Shown here in pieces: positions 10,380 through 22,959 of a DNA stretch of 64,000 nucleotides (its first letter is position 1; the number at the start of each line of letters is the position of its first letter). This DNA comes from Casuarina equisetifolia (Eukaryota > Streptophyta > Magnoliopsida > Fagales > Casuarinaceae), in assembly GCA_028551475.1 (NCBI GenBank), contig CM052358.1, positions 14,987,938 through 15,051,937 on the forward strand. Direction: 5' to 3'. The translations under genes were made by a program, and so were the position numbers. The notes under the pieces are model-generated. The model had not been told where the DNA came from and ran no database searches. It saw only the letters and a program-made list of their open reading frames with translations.

Positions 10380-11990
10380 CTAACTCGTAAATTGGATACT
10401 TTTGAGGGAGGTCTTCTTAGATTCGAATTTTTTTCGTGTCCGTGGCCAAAATGTTTGGACTTGATAGACGCATAACTTAAGTTTGAGACATAACTGGCCT
10501 ACAAAGCTTTAGTGTAACGGACTTAGGACAAGACTATTCGGCATTTAGCTTACTTCACAAAGCTAAGTCAGCCTTTATATGGATTACAGTGATGGGAAGG
10601 TGTTGGAAGAGAGAAAGTGAGAGAATTTAGGAGAGTAGGGAGAATGGCATAGAATGGATGTGAGTAAAAATGAAAACTACGAACCCCTTTATATAGTTCC
10701 TTGCTTTCTGGCTTATTGAATGCAGAATTAAGACGTAGCCATTAAGTATGTAATGGTTACATTGAATCAAGTCAATTGAGGATCCAAACCATTTATATTC
10801 CAATCATGTAAACATTCTAACAATGAATACCGATTAAGATTGTAACGTCAATCTTTTTAAATAGGGGCAAATCATTGTAATGTCCGTACATTACATGCGA
10901 ACAGTTACATCATTACACTAAATTCCCTTCCCATGGTTAAATACCAACCAAGAATCGTGAGATCAACACAGGTAAACCATGTTAGCAGGATGAGCCAAAC
11001 TTGTGACTATTGGCCTATCTCATCAAGCCTGTATGGCCATTTCGGAACGTTAAAGCTAGACTCATCCCTTGCTAGTCTATGTAGGTACGTAAAACCATGG
11101 ATCCATTCATCGTGATTGGAAAAAGAATCAATAAAAAAAAAAGAATTGGAATTAACTGATGTATTTATTGAAACAAATGAAAGATAAAGCAAAAATCTTA
11201 TATCAAATAAGCCATCTTAGGGACTTGCTTCATAATAAGAACGTGGAATCCCATGTAAATACCATAGCTTGACTCACAAGACACGTACTACTAGTTTGGA
11301 ACATTTTTCCCCACCTAATTCAATAATGCCCTCATCACTTCTTGATAATGGTTAACAAGAACTTTAAACTACCAAAGATCTTCCTCAAACTTCCATGTTG
11401 CCTTGCTTTCAAGTAGTCATTTCCATTTGATGAAGTATTGTTGTCTCAAAGCAACTATCTTCTTTCAAACTATTCAATTAGCCAATACCATCTCCACATT
11501 TTTTCTTAAAAGAGGTCATCATGATTGAAGGGGCCTTTAAGGAATTGTTCCATCTTGAATCTTCTACATCCTTATGAAAAGGCATGAGCATACTTACATA
11601 GAAGATCATATGTATCTTGAAGTTAGGTAGAAAATCCAAAAAATAGGCCACCTTCCCAACCTTCTCTACTATCTCAAATGGCCTTTCACACTTATGGATC
11701 AACCTTTATGATCAACAAGATAAGCCTTATACTATTGTGAGAGTAGTTTGACTAGCACTTGCTCCCCAAGTTGCAGGTTATTGGATGTCACTTTTTATTT
11801 GTCCACTTTTTCATCTTCTTATTAGACTTGTTCAAGTAAGATCGGGCTATGTCAATGGTTTTCTGACACAACAAATCCATATTAAACATTTTAGGACTCT
11901 TTGCTTGTCACAAGGGCTAAAGAAGTCAATAGTTGTTGCCCTATAACCAACTTAAAGGGGTTTTGGTTAGTTGATTCACTTCAGCACAAG
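10380..11990 (-). mobile_element. Ty3-type element remnant: polyprotein tail, polypurine tract and LTR
   Basis: Read on the minus strand, 11990 to about 11340 encodes decayed Ty3 polyprotein tail, recognisable by IARSYL..NKKMKKW, the PFEIVEKVGKVAYFLDF segment and FYVSMLMPFHKDVED. A purine tract (complement of 11304-11318) then meets a TGTTCC LTR-like start at 11303. The LTR-like part contains ACTATATAAAGG (near 10690), a plausible TATA box. The element is old and broken many times. Its LTR end near 10380 adjoins the solo LTR, whose insertion may have cut it. Confidence 0.7.
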
Positions 11991-12189
11991 TTGTAGGAAA
12001 ACTAAATTAAGCCTATAGAGTTTTTAACAAAGGACTTTATTGTTAGAAGAACCAGTTTACATATTGTTTGATGAATCTTAAAAGTAATTGAAGAAAATAT
12101 AGAAAATATTAAAATACCCCTGCAGATTTAGGAACCTTAAAACCTAGATAAACATAGTTGCCTAAGGTTATAAATGAGTTAGATACATA

Positions 12190-13770
12190 ACAAATCATAT
12201 GAGAATTGAACTAGAAGGTTTGCACTAGATCTAAATCTAGAAACATGTGTGAATTTGTTGCATTCTTATCACAAATTAAACCTAAAAGAGCAAAAGATAC
12301 CTTGAATGATGAAAATTGGATAAATGCCATGCAAGAGGCTAAACCAATTTAAAATAAGTATAAAGTATTGAAACTAGTGTCAAGACCCAAAGTTCAATCC
12401 TTAATAGGCCCATGGTTGATTTTTAGAATAGAGGTAGATGAAAGTAGAATTGTTGCTAGAAATAATATTAGATTAGTAAACAAAGAATAAATTATAATGA
12501 GGCATATGCATTTGTAATTAGAATAAAAGCCACAAGAATATTTTTGGTGCATGTTGTAATGGGTTGACATGGTTTGCAAGTCCATAGGCATTGTAAAGAT
12601 TTTTAAGGAATAGGTATGCAATTTGATTAACAGTTTAAATTTTTGGTCTAGTGGTAGTAACTGAGGGTCCTAACAAAATTTGAATTATTATCATAACAAA
12701 TATTTTTTTCTTTTTGTTATTGCTCTAATAGGTAGAAAAAACATTAACCTTAAGTTAGTTTAAGCTAAACCATGGTTTGGCCAATGCCTTCCCTAAACAT
12801 CTTGCTCATTATCCTTAAAACATCATAATTTCCTCAATAAGGTGTCTCCCTTGCACGAGTGTGATTTAGAAAAGCCTAAAAGAGTGTAAGAAATCCTAAA
12901 CACATGTGGTAGTTTACCATGAGAAAGGCATACAACTCCTTTATAATGAACCATTAAGAAAGCTAGTTAATTTTCCTTAGAATTAAAGGGCACTACACCC
13001 AAGGTGGATCTTTAAAGAATTGAATGATGTGATAGCATTAGGGCATAGATTTTCATCTCTTATTTTTCTATGCAATGATGTTAACTTCAATAAGGGTAAA
13101 CTAAGCCTAATGGCTATTCATTAGAGAATATATTTATAAGCTAAAGAGTTCATTATGTTTGAATCAGCTCTCAAGCAATAATACCCAAAGTTCTATAAGT
13201 TTTTAAGCATGTATGAGTTTGTAGGATGCTTGAATGACTATTGTTTATTCTTAAGGATAACTCTTTTAGATAATTTTCAATTATTATAAGACTATTGTAC
13301 ATGCACTACAATATCTTATATTAACCAGACCATGCATTGTCTATTTTGTTAATATAGTTTGTTAATATAGTTTGTTAATATTGGCATGCCTCTACTATTG
13401 CTCACTAGCAATCTATAAAGTATATCTTACTCTACCTTGTAGACACATTGCATCACAAAATTGATCACAAGTAAAAGTACAACTTCCAAGCTTCATTCCT
13501 TTTTTGATGTAGGATGGATAGGTGATTATCATGATCAAAGCTCTATAAGAGGTTTCTACATTTTCCACAATTCCAACTTAATCTAATGGAGCTCTCATAA
13601 ACAAAAGAGTATTGCTCACCTTAATATAGAAGCAAAATTCAAAAGCCACACTGATATTGCTGCCAAAGCAATATCTTTAGTTCCTATGTCTTGTCCACCT
13701 AGACTTTGGTGTGACAATCTATCCACTTTATACCTTGTGGCAAAGTTTGTTTTTTAGCCTAAGTGAAGAA
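12190..13770 (+). mobile_element. Ty1/copia remnant (reverse transcriptase and RNase H parts)
   Basis: Plus-strand translation gives NDENWINAMQEA and a following VDESRIVARNN-type stretch (12300-12480) typical of the start of copia reverse transcriptase. Then come a TRP.I.Y.VN-like segment (near 13320) and an RNase H-like stretch ending in LWCDNLSTLYLVAKF (13590-13755). The order is that of copia pol. The copy is old and broken many times, and I could not define LTRs. Confidence 0.7.
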
Positions 13771-14639
13771 TGTTTGTTTTAAACTATTTGTAATATAATA
13801 AATGACATATATATATATAAAATAAATGACAATTTAACAAAAAAGGGCTAAATAATTTTTAAAAAAGAAGGATACTACTTAGAGTCAATCATGTTTCTTT
13901 CTTGTTTTTACCTTTTACATATTTTCAGAGCTGCATGCTTTTCGGCCTTGGCTTTTTCACTAAAATCCTCCAATTCACTCTCGTAAAGAGCAACCCGACT
14001 GGATAACACTCTCTAATCGAAGGTTGAAATAGACTCTCTTAAAAAACTTTTTAAAAAATATATGAGGAAAGGAGGACAAAAGTGATTGTGTTGACCTGTG
14101 AGCATTGAGATCTCCCATTGCTGTTTCAGAAGCGATTATCTTGTTTCTGGATGGCGAGGAAAGAGTTAGGGAAAGTGCAATAAACTAGAGAAAGTGAGGA
14201 TCGTAACCGAGCCACATTCGGCAATTTCTTGAGCACTCTGTGTCTGTTATAGACACATGTTAATGTAATTTAAAGTTGCAAAACCTTCTAGGAAACTTGG
14301 CAAGTTCTATTATCCAGTATTCAAATAAAAATATACGTAACAGTAATTATCCTTTGATGCAAGTTAGGGAAGCCATTATGGGAGATTTTAGGAAAACCTA
14401 GGAAGGGTTAAGACTTTGATCGTTTGAAACATTGTGCCCTTTTTATTTGCAATTCAATCACACGACCTTTTCTCTGACCCCTCAAGCTCAAAGCCAAGGG
14501 GGAAAAGGCCAAAATAAGTTGGCCACCCTCTAGTGTAGACGAAGCTATTTTTAGTAGCAATATTTTCTTCTTTTAATATTCATACACCCACTCATGCACT
14601 CTTGAAGTGTTAAAATTAGGACTAAAAGTCCTAAGCAGC
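13771..14639. other. No gene recognised
   Basis: AT-rich stretch between the copia remnant and the upstream region of DC1 gene 1. It includes a short TA run near 13810. I see no coding segment or defined repeat. Confidence 0.4.
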
Positions 14640-15570
14640 ATCTACTCACTGCTGAATTAGGTACTTACTAATAAGTGTAGCAGCAATTATTCAAAAATTT
14701 AATAGATCGTAAATTTGCAATTGACGTTAGACAATTACAGTGTCTTACTCGGAGGTCCAGGAAATTCAGCAGAAAGTGGACTTTCAAGGTTACTGTTGTT
14801 TTACTCTTTTTCTCGAAAGAACTGTTTTGCTTGTAAAATACATGAACAAAACTAAAAATCAAAACATAGACATTAATTCCTTTCCATAGGAAAGACTCAC
14901 ATTTATGGACATATAGTTATAAGTGTTATTTTCCTTCTTAGAACCTTTTATTTTGTTTTATGCTCTGTAACATGAAAAGGTGAATATTTAGTACGACAAA
15001 TTAATTCATTCCTATAGCAAAAAAAGAAGGAAAAAAAAAAAAAGAATACGCATGTTATTGTAATTGGATTAATAAAATTGGGCTTTCCAAATTATTTGCT
15101 TTCTTGTCAATTTCATTTTTAATAGGATTTTTCCTTCAAGATCCACAAACAAAGAAGTTATTTTAAAGTATTCTAAGGTAGTTGTACGACAAACTTATTT
15201 TTGAAAGAGAAACTTACTTTTGAACGATAGATAGAGACTCAATTTAACTAAAGGACACCCAAATCTTCAAAGATAGCATCAAAATCTAGATGCCATAAAG
15301 AGAAAAAGGAAAATACTTCCACCTTATCACAAGAAAAAATTGAAGTAATTGTCACAGTTGAACAGGTGCAGGTGGCAGAATCTTGCAATGGTGACTGGTT
15401 TTGGCCAAAAGACAATGTCGTTGCATAGGAGGCGTGTAGAGACCATGACTCTACAGAAAAGGATGATGCCTATTCTGATTATCCTTTTGTTTTTACCTTG
15501 GCATGAAGTCCACTGGAGACTTTTTAATGTGTTTGACTTCTATAGATGATTCATTGTTTTAATTCTGATT
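14640..15570 (+). repeat. Diverged upstream segment shared with DC1 gene 2
   Basis: The stretch AACAGGTGCAGGTGGCAGAA at 15360 and the text around it (about 15150-15480) match the sequence just upstream of the second DC1 gene (about 39660-40410) in the same order and orientation. A weaker match links 14700-14880 with 15690-15840, near the start of the tandem array. I read it as the ancestral promoter-side part of a duplicated DC1 gene. In gene 1 it is displaced about 2.5 kb from the ATG by the repeat array. Confidence 0.6.
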
Positions 15571-15779
15571 ATCATTATGCATTAACAAGTCTCTAAACAA
15601 TTCTCTCTAAAACGACTTAAATATCCTTTGACACTTTAATGGGAACCATAACATTATATTACCTTGAGACAAAGGGGATTTTTTCAAATATCTCATAACA
15701 ATGTCCTCACTCAAAGTTTTGGAAGTAAAGTTGAAAGTCGACTTTAAAATCGCTATTTTTTTACTCCTTTTATGAATAA

Positions 15780-17965
15780 GAATTCTTTTGATTGTGAAAA
15801 TATTCAATTAAAAAAATAGAAACATTAGTTCCTTGACAAATGAAGTTAATGATTGTGTTCATTTTATAATTTTTGGTGCTTTTACACAGATACTTGCAAG
15901 TGTTACTTGTATTCATAAAATCTTTTTTAGATTTAATGTTGTTTAATTTAGAAAGCGAATCCAACAAACCAAATTATTACAAAAGAAAAAAGTTAAAATA
16001 AGAAAGAATAATTAATTTTGAATGGTATGATTTTATCTTTGTCAATTTCGTAAATTCTTGGTCAAGTACTTGTACGGGACAGGCTTACTTTTTGGAAAGA
16101 ATGAGAAGCTTCAATTTAACAAAAGGAACATGCGAGGCTTTAAATATAATGACAACAAAGCTTAGATACCAAAATAGAAAAAGAAAAAATTCTTAAACCT
16201 CCTTACAAGATATGCTTCAAAACTTAGAAGTTTAGAATATATTACTTACTTATATGCAAGTTCTTTGTTGTAGACATAAAATCTCATATCTGGTCGATGC
16301 CAATGGATTGTAGTTGTGAGCGGTGATTTAGACTTGTTAAAGTCATTTCTTCCCTAGAAATCCTAAAGACTTAGAGAAGAAGAATAAAGAAAAGCATGAA
16401 GGCTTTCAAAAGTAGTCAGTTTCTTTTAACAATATTTTAAAATTTTTTGTGCTTTTACGCAAATAGTTGCAAGTGTTACTTGTATTCATAAAATCTTTTA
16501 TTATATTTAATGTTGTTAAATTTAGAAAGAAAATTCAACAAATCAAATTGTTATAAAAGCAAAAATTCAAAATAAAAAGGAATAATTAATTTTGAACGGT
16601 ATGATTTTTTTGCTTTCTTTGTCAGTTTCGTAAGTTCTTGGTCAAGTACTTGTACGAGACAGGCTTACTTTTTGAAAAGAATAAGAAGCTTCAATTTAAC
16701 AAAAAGAACGTACAATGCCTCAAATAAAACGACAAAAAAGTTTAGATACCAAAATACAAAAAGAAAAAATTCTTAAACCTCCTTACAAGATTTTGCTTCA
16801 AAACTTAGAAGTTAGAATGTGTTACTTACATATATGCCAAGTTCTTTGCTGCGACTAAAAATCTCGTAACTTGCCAATGGACAGTAGTTGTGAGTAGTGA
16901 TTTAGATTTGTCGGAGTCATTTCTTCCCTACAAATCCTAAAGACTTAGAAAGGAAGGATAAAAAAAAAGCACAAAGGCTTTTCAAAAATAGTCGGTTTCT
17001 TTTAACAATATTCTAAAATCTTTTGTGCTTTTACACAGATAGTTGCAAGTGTTATTTGGATTCATAAAATATTTTGTTATTTTAATGTTTTTTAGTTTAG
17101 AAAGCAAATCCATCAAACCAAATTATTACAAAAGCAAAAAGTCAAAATAAAAAAGAATAATTAATTTTGAATGGCATGATTTTTTTTTTTTTTGCTTTCT
17201 TTGTTAGTCTCGCAAGTTCTCGGTCAAGTACTTGTACGGGACAGGCTTACTTTTTGGAAAGAATTAGAAGCTTCAATTTAACAAAAGGAACATGTGAAGC
17301 TTTAAATATAATGACAACAAAGCTTAGATACCAAAATAGAAAAAGAAAAAATTCTTAAACCTCGTTACAAGATATGCTTCAAAACTTAGAAGTTTAGAAT
17401 ATATTAGTTACGTATATGCAAGTTCTTTGTTGCAGACATAAAATCTCATAACTGGTCGATGCCAATGGACAATAGTTGTGAGCGGTAATTTAGATTTGTT
17501 GGAGTCATTTCTTCCCTACAAATTCTAAAGACTTAGAGAAGAAGAATAAAGAAAAGAACAAAGGCTTTCAACAATAGTCAGTTTCTTTTAGCAATATTTT
17601 AAAATTTTTGTGCCTTTACACAGATAGTTGCAAGTTTTACTTGTATTCATAAATTCTTTATTATATTTAATGTTGTTTAATTTAGAAAGCAAATCCGACA
17701 AACCAAATTATTACAAAAGCAAAAAGTTAAATAAAAAAGAATAATTAATTTTGAATGGTATGATTTTTTTGCTTTCTTTGTCAGTTTCGTAAGTTCTTGG
17801 TCAAGTACTTGTACAGAACAGGCTTACTTTTTGAAAAGAATGAGAAGCTTCAATTTAACAAAAAGAATGTGTAATGCTTCAAATATAACGACAACAAAGT
17901 TTAGATACCAAAATAGAAAAAGAAAAAATTCTCAAACCTAATTACAAGATTGCTTAAAAACTTAG
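15780..17965 (+). repeat. Tandem array of ~575-bp units upstream of DC1 gene 1
   Basis: The landmark TTAATTTTGAATGG occurs at 16012, 16586, 17161 and 17745, giving unit lengths of 574, 575 and 584 bp, with partial units at both ends. Each unit contains in order a TACTTGTACGGGACAGGCTT phrase, an AAGCTTCAATTTAACAAAA phrase, an A-rich AATAGAAAAAGAAAAAATTC phrase and a CACAGATAGTTGCAAGTGTT phrase. By eye the units agree at around 90%. The array stops about 50 bp before the DC1 ATG, so it forms most of the gene's promoter region. No coding capacity was found. Confidence 0.9.
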
Positions 17966-18017
17966 AAGTTTACCAACCTCTTTTCCCTTGCATGGGAGAG
18001 GGATCCAACCAAAAGAG

Positions 18018-19991
18018 ATGGAGATTGAACTTGCTCTAAGAGAGATTTTCAGCAATATGTGGTTCTACCCTTCATTGGAGTCCTACCATAGAGGTCATTC
18101 GGTAAGAATTGTAGAAACGTTGGATAATGATAACAAGGATAACCATTGTTGGCAATGCTGGAAGGCTCTATTACTTCCGCCCTTTTTCAAATGCCGCTGC
18201 TGCGTCCTCTTTCATAAATCATGCCTCAAGGTAGAATCCATACATGACCGAATCAAAGACTACCGACAAAAGGTGGATCAATACCTCCAAACCCTTATTT
18301 CACATTGCGACCCAGCACATGAATTGATCTACGAAGAAGAGCTCCAAAATTTTGGCAACAAAGAAGCTGTCTGCTTCGCCTGTGATGAGCCTGTAGTGGG
18401 TCCTGCATGCAAGTGTTCTGCGTCCAACTGTGATTTGCTCTTCCACAAATCATGCGCCCACTCGTCTCTCGAGACACAACACCCGCTGTACGACCCAAAT
18501 GACACCCTCGTTATGCATCTGGGTACGGGTTATTACAGTAGAAGAACAGGAGAAATGAGTTACCATTTTTGTTGCGTTTGTGGTAAAAGGTGCCACAATT
18601 GCTTATATTATCGTGGCTCTAAGGGTGAATTCATCCTTGATGTCGCATGTTCTAACCGCTGGCAAATTAACACCACTTCTGACTGCCTACAACATGCGTT
18701 CGTCCCAATCAGAGCGAACTTCCCCTTTACTTGCCAAGCTTGTGGTGGAGAAAACAAAGATCTCGCCCTGCTATGTACCACCTGCCGACTCTTCATCGAT
18801 ACTAAATGTAGCAGGTTTTCACGTGCCATCAGAATTTCACACCATGAAAACTCACTCCTTCTCGTCTTACCTCTTCGGCTGCTCAAGAACTCCCACTATC
18901 TACCCTGCAACATTTGTGCCAGAAGGGTTAGCACAGATTATGCAGCCTATTGTTGTCAGGTATGTAATTTTGTTGCGCATTTGCACTGCACAGATTGGTT
19001 TTGGGTTAGAGATGAAACTGTAGAACCATCATCAAAGGAGTCAGTTGCTTTGCTGACCAATGATGTGGAGGAGATGACCCTGGAGGAGATCCATCAACAT
19101 AAGTTAATTCTTAGTGATAAGCAGCTCACGGTTGATGAACTTTGTGATGTCTGTCTGCGAGTCATTTCGACCCCACCATTTTATAGTTGTAGTATGCAAT
19201 GCAACTTCTTTTTGCATACTACTTGTGCTCGATTGCCCAAAAAGAAACGACACCCACTTCATCAACACACACTCACCCTCTTTTCCGTCGCACCTACTAA
19301 GGGCGGCATCTTCCAATGTGATGTTTGCACCAATCAATGCCATGGCTTCAACTATAGGTGTGGGAAGTGTGCCTTCAACCTTGATGCTCATTGTTGTTCA
19401 ATTCCACGAACCATAACACATCCAAGTCATCAGCACTCCCTTTTCCTTGCTATAATTACCGACAGACATTGTAGTGCTTGTAACAAGAGGAGCTACTTTC
19501 TTTGCATTGACTGTGATTACTCTTTATGTTATACTTGTGCAACTCTTCCACTCAAAGCTAGACACAAGTATGATGAGCATCTCCTTACACTCACCTATGC
19601 TATTGACAACAAATTTGGAGAATACTATTGCCTACTTTGTGAGAGAAAAAGAAATCCAACCAATTGGTTCTATTACTGTCGAGAATGTGACTTTTCAACT
19701 CATATTGAATGTGTTCTTGGAAGATTTCCTTACATCAAGATTGGAAGTACTTATAAGGATTCTTGGCATAAGCACCCTGTCACTTTTGTCCAAAGGAGGG
19801 TCGAGTCCTCCCCTTTGTGTGATGCTTGTCACAAGCCTTTCCATGGATTGGCTATAGAATGCATGCAATGTAAATTCAATGTCCATTGGTGGTCTGACAA
19901 CAATAACAATTATTGTTTGCACAAAATGAATGCACACTCAGGTGAAGAGGAAGAGGAAAACTCAAATGAGGAAGAGGAGAAAGGCACATAA
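18018..19991 (+). CDS. DC1 (Cys/His-rich C1-like) domain protein, copy 1
   Basis: A single-exon frame of 657 codons starts at ATG 18018 (MEIELALREI) and ends in TAA at 19989-19991; the frame is open further upstream without an ATG. The protein is a chain of about nine or ten C1-like zinc-binding modules of the type HxHxLxL...CxxC...CxxCxFxxHxxC, for example CFACDEPVVGPACKCSASNC at about residue 119, LCDVCLRVISTPPFYSC in the middle, and CDACHKPFHGLAIECMQCKF near the end. An acidic tail (Glu-rich, about 20 residues) closes it. There is no signal peptide or membrane segment. DC1 proteins form a large plant-specific family, a few linked to stress or hormone responses; the biochemical role is mostly unknown, so I give none. 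The paralogue lies at 40514-48007 on the same strand and is broken; this copy is intact. Confidence 0.92.
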   Translation: MEIELALREIFSNMWFYPSLESYHRGHSVRIVETLDNDNKDNHCWQCWKALLLPPFFKCRCCVLFHKSCLKVESIHDRIKDYRQKVDQYLQTLISHCDPAHELIYEEELQNFGNKEAVCFACDEPVVGPACKCSASNCDLLFHKSCAHSSLETQHPLYDPNDTLVMHLGTGYYSRRTGEMSYHFCCVCGKRCHNCLYYRGSKGEFILDVACSNRWQINTTSDCLQHAFVPIRANFPFTCQACGGENKDLALLCTTCRLFIDTKCSRFSRAIRISHHENSLLLVLPLRLLKNSHYLPCNICARRVSTDYAAYCCQVCNFVAHLHCTDWFWVRDETVEPSSKESVALLTNDVEEMTLEEIHQHKLILSDKQLTVDELCDVCLRVISTPPFYSCSMQCNFFLHTTCARLPKKKRHPLHQHTLTLFSVAPTKGGIFQCDVCTNQCHGFNYRCGKCAFNLDAHCCSIPRTITHPSHQHSLFLAIITDRHCSACNKRSYFLCIDCDYSLCYTCATLPLKARHKYDEHLLTLTYAIDNKFGEYYCLLCERKRNPTNWFYYCRECDFSTHIECVLGRFPYIKIGSTYKDSWHKHPVTFVQRRVESSPLCDACHKPFHGLAIECMQCKFNVHWWSDNNNNYCLHKMNAHSGEEEEENSNEEEEKGT

Positions 19992-20690
19992 CTTCTATGG
20001 TAGGTTGAATATAATGAGTATGAAAAAGGTGTGCCTTAATGCAAAAATAAAGGCAACATTACAATTTATGATAATACAAGTTTACTATAAAGGAAGAATT
20101 CTTATTTTGTTTATATTCAATAATTATGCTTGTATTTTACTTTTATTTGCACTTTTTTTTATTTAGTTAGGCAAAGGAAGTATAAGGAAAGGGAATCAAT
20201 CCTAAGACCTAAGGCAAAAAAGACTTATAACCATTAGTAACTTCCCAAACACTAATTATTATTTACTCTTGGCATCATTCTATTTTTTATATAAGGAGCA
20301 CAATTGATATGAGTTGAAGCAGTCAGTCCTTGGACAATTGGATTTAGGCTCAATTATCTACCTTTTCTTTTTGGGCATGTTAGTATTGTAAGGTATTGAT
20401 CATTACAATGCAATATATTTCAAATAAGGAATTAAAAGGTAATAAATAAATAAATAAAAGGATGGACCCAATGGTTTGTGTGCAACTTCAAATTTCACCA
20501 AGACTTGTTTTCTTTTCAATCTTTTTAACTTCTCTTACTTTAAATGGTCAAGATGACTTCTGAAAAGATATTATGATAACCAGTAAACACCAATAATTGA
20601 TGTGTCTACATGGCAAATTAAGTGTGATATGAAAGAACATGTTAATGGTCTAATACGGTTCAACCAAAATAAAAGACATAGTGATCCAAT
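19992..20690. other. 3' flank of DC1 gene 1
   Basis: Probably the 3' UTR followed by intergenic sequence. The first part resembles the downstream side of DC1 gene 2 (around 48008-48160), for example TTCAATAATTATG at 20118 and 48125. Nothing else was recognised. Confidence 0.5.
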
Positions 20691-21163
20691 GAAGGCCAAG
20701 GCATTGGTGTATTGGCAACATTTATGGTCTCATCAAAGAAGGACCAGCACATCTAGTCTCATTAAAGGGAGATGTCACCTCCATGGAAAGGAAATTCCAA
20801 GTTTACAGTAACCAAAAGTCCCTAATCTATTACATGCAATGGAATATAAAAGGGTTCGATTGACTTGGGCCAAGCTTATACATCACGCCTAAGTCTAGAC
20901 CTGTAACATTCCATCTCCCTTTAAAAAAGCTTGTCCTTAAACTTTCAAAATTTACAAGATAGCTAATGACTAAAGACTTGATAGAAGAGTCAATAACTCT
21001 TATCCAATAAAGGTAAACCAACAAAGCCTAATAAAAATAGAACCTAAGGAGATCCAAGGAATGTGTTTTGGACATGCGCTAGTGTTAAGTCCACTATAAG
21101 TGCTTGTTCCACATCCCACTTTGTCAAGTATAACCAAGGATTATGGGTGAAAAGTGGAAAAAT

Positions 21164-21349
21164 GGAAATACTACCACTTAATATTAACTTTATTACCTCT
21201 ACTATAAGTTTTAGACCTTCCCTTGTATAGCCAAATGCACCCTTTAGCCATAATGCAAACCAAACACCTCTAAGGGAGCCAAAAGAGTAAAACACAAATG
21301 GCCACCCAAACTTGTAGATGAGAGTAGGAGAGACAATCAACCTTACCAT
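21164..21349 (-). pseudogene. Fragment of a PHT4-type anion/phosphate transporter gene
   Basis: About 62 codons give LIVSPTLIYKFGWPFVFYSF, then GSL..VWFALWLKGAF. This matches the MFS segment of plant PHT4 (plastid anion/phosphate transporter) proteins, where the pattern SP.LI..FGWP.VFYSFGSLG..WF.LWL is typical. Flanking sequence in the same open frame (to 21583) is not transporter-like, so the piece has sharp limits. It is only a small part of a protein of about 500 residues and cannot work. It lies inside the short-LTR-like unit together with an ABC transporter piece, which suggests capture. Recognition is by eye from memory of the family. Confidence 0.5.
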
Positions 21350-22494
21350 TTGATGCAAGACTATTATCACATCAGTAAAAGACCAGATTGCATGAAGTTT
21401 TGTTCTTCTACTAAGCTTGGTTTCCATTAAAAAAGATTTAGATGTAACTCCTGAATTGGCATCTAGAGATGATTTTGAGGCATCTTGACAAGATTGTTTA
21501 GCATAAGCACCAAAAGGTCTTTGTCCAAGTATAGCTGAAGGAATCCATGGTTGATAATTCAAGGCACTAGAAGTTTGATCCATCTACTGTATGAAGAGGT
21601 CTACACCTTGTGGAGCAACTCTATCAATAGGTTCTATTGGCATATTGGCAATGACTGATGCAATTTTAGAAATATTAGCACTAGTGGGAAATGCTAACGT
21701 CTATTGAACACTTGTAGCCAACAAAACACCACTAACCAGCTTCTAGTTACTATTGATAGTGCACCATTATTGCTTGGTCCTTCAAGCATCTTATTGCTAG
21801 TAGGTACAACTAAGGGTACACTGGTAGTCCAAATAACAATGACTCCAAAGTATTTGCACTTGGAGTCGAAACTATTACCATTATTCCTCAAACCATTCCA
21901 AAATCCAATACTAGCTTCCCACCATGGCTAATAGAGACTGGAACTAGCCTCCCATCAACACTTTTGGATATAGGTTGGTTACTTGAATAAGTTATATATG
22001 TCTATGATATCCCAAGGTATTCTACTAAATGGCCATCAATTATTGCAAAGAACGCCAACCTCCATAGGCATATAAGAAATAACATTGCAACTTTGGTTAG
22101 ATAATGCACCACACAATACTCCATTCTCCAATCAACTAGAAAAACCATATAAGGATGCAACATAACCCAACATCTAGAATAGCCTCTAAATTCACAAGTA
22201 ATCCATTGATAATTCTCCACTACACCCAAGATTTTATCTCAAACAATTTTCAACCACACCTAACTTAAACAAGCATTCCTAACTTTCCCTCTTAAACAAG
22301 ATTGGTGTTATCTAATGCCCCCATTGGTGAAAGTAAAGTGGTAATTCTATAGCTAGATTCCATAAAGCATGAACATACTATAGCATCAAGGATAAAACTT
22401 CCTCAAATTCTATAAGGTTGCCAATTTTAGCGTGCAGCCTAAGAATAGTATTAAAGACTAAATCATCCATATCAAGTCCCCTCTTTATTATCAT

Positions 22495-22912
22495 TAATAA
22501 AGGTATCATAACCATTAGAAAAAGATGAGATGAATTCATTAACATAGGCCAACTTTGCAACACATTCTATATCTTCCTGTTCAACATGTCTTATGTTTGA
22601 CTTAATATCCACTCAAAAGAGATGGGGCTCTTGTCTAACAACTTCAACTTTTTCTCTCAGCCACCTAATATCCAGCTTTCTTAGAAGGAAACCATCAACA
22701 ACTATTTGACGATTACTTAGCTCATAAAGACAAAGCAAAAGATTAACAATTATGCTTTTTCTATTACCACTTGGTCTAACAATTGCAACAATTTCATTAG
22801 CTTGAACAAAAATGTTTATGTCTTCTAGAATGGGCACCATGGACTTTGAAGGATAGTGAAATGATACATTCACAAACTGAATATGTCCAATTACCCTCTA
22901 CAACTTCACCTC
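22495..22912 (-). pseudogene. Fragment of a TAP-type ABC transporter gene (ABCB26-like)
   Basis: Minus-strand translation gives VNVSFHYPSKSMVPILEDIN, a Walker A-like segment reading RPSGNRKS in place of the canonical GPSGSGKS, LDIRWLREKVEVVRQEPHLF (Q-loop region), then a recognisable YVNEFISSFSNGYDT stretch. This is the nucleotide-binding domain of half-size ABCB transporters such as chloroplast ABCB26/TAP1. Only about 130 residues are present, without transmembrane domain, ABC signature or Walker B, and the piece is decayed. I saw no intron inside it, which would fit capture from an mRNA, but the gene structure of the parent is not visible here. Confidence 0.65.
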
Positions 22913-22959
22913 TTTCTGCAATAACTCAAACAACAATTTAGGGCTCCAAAAAGCTTCCC

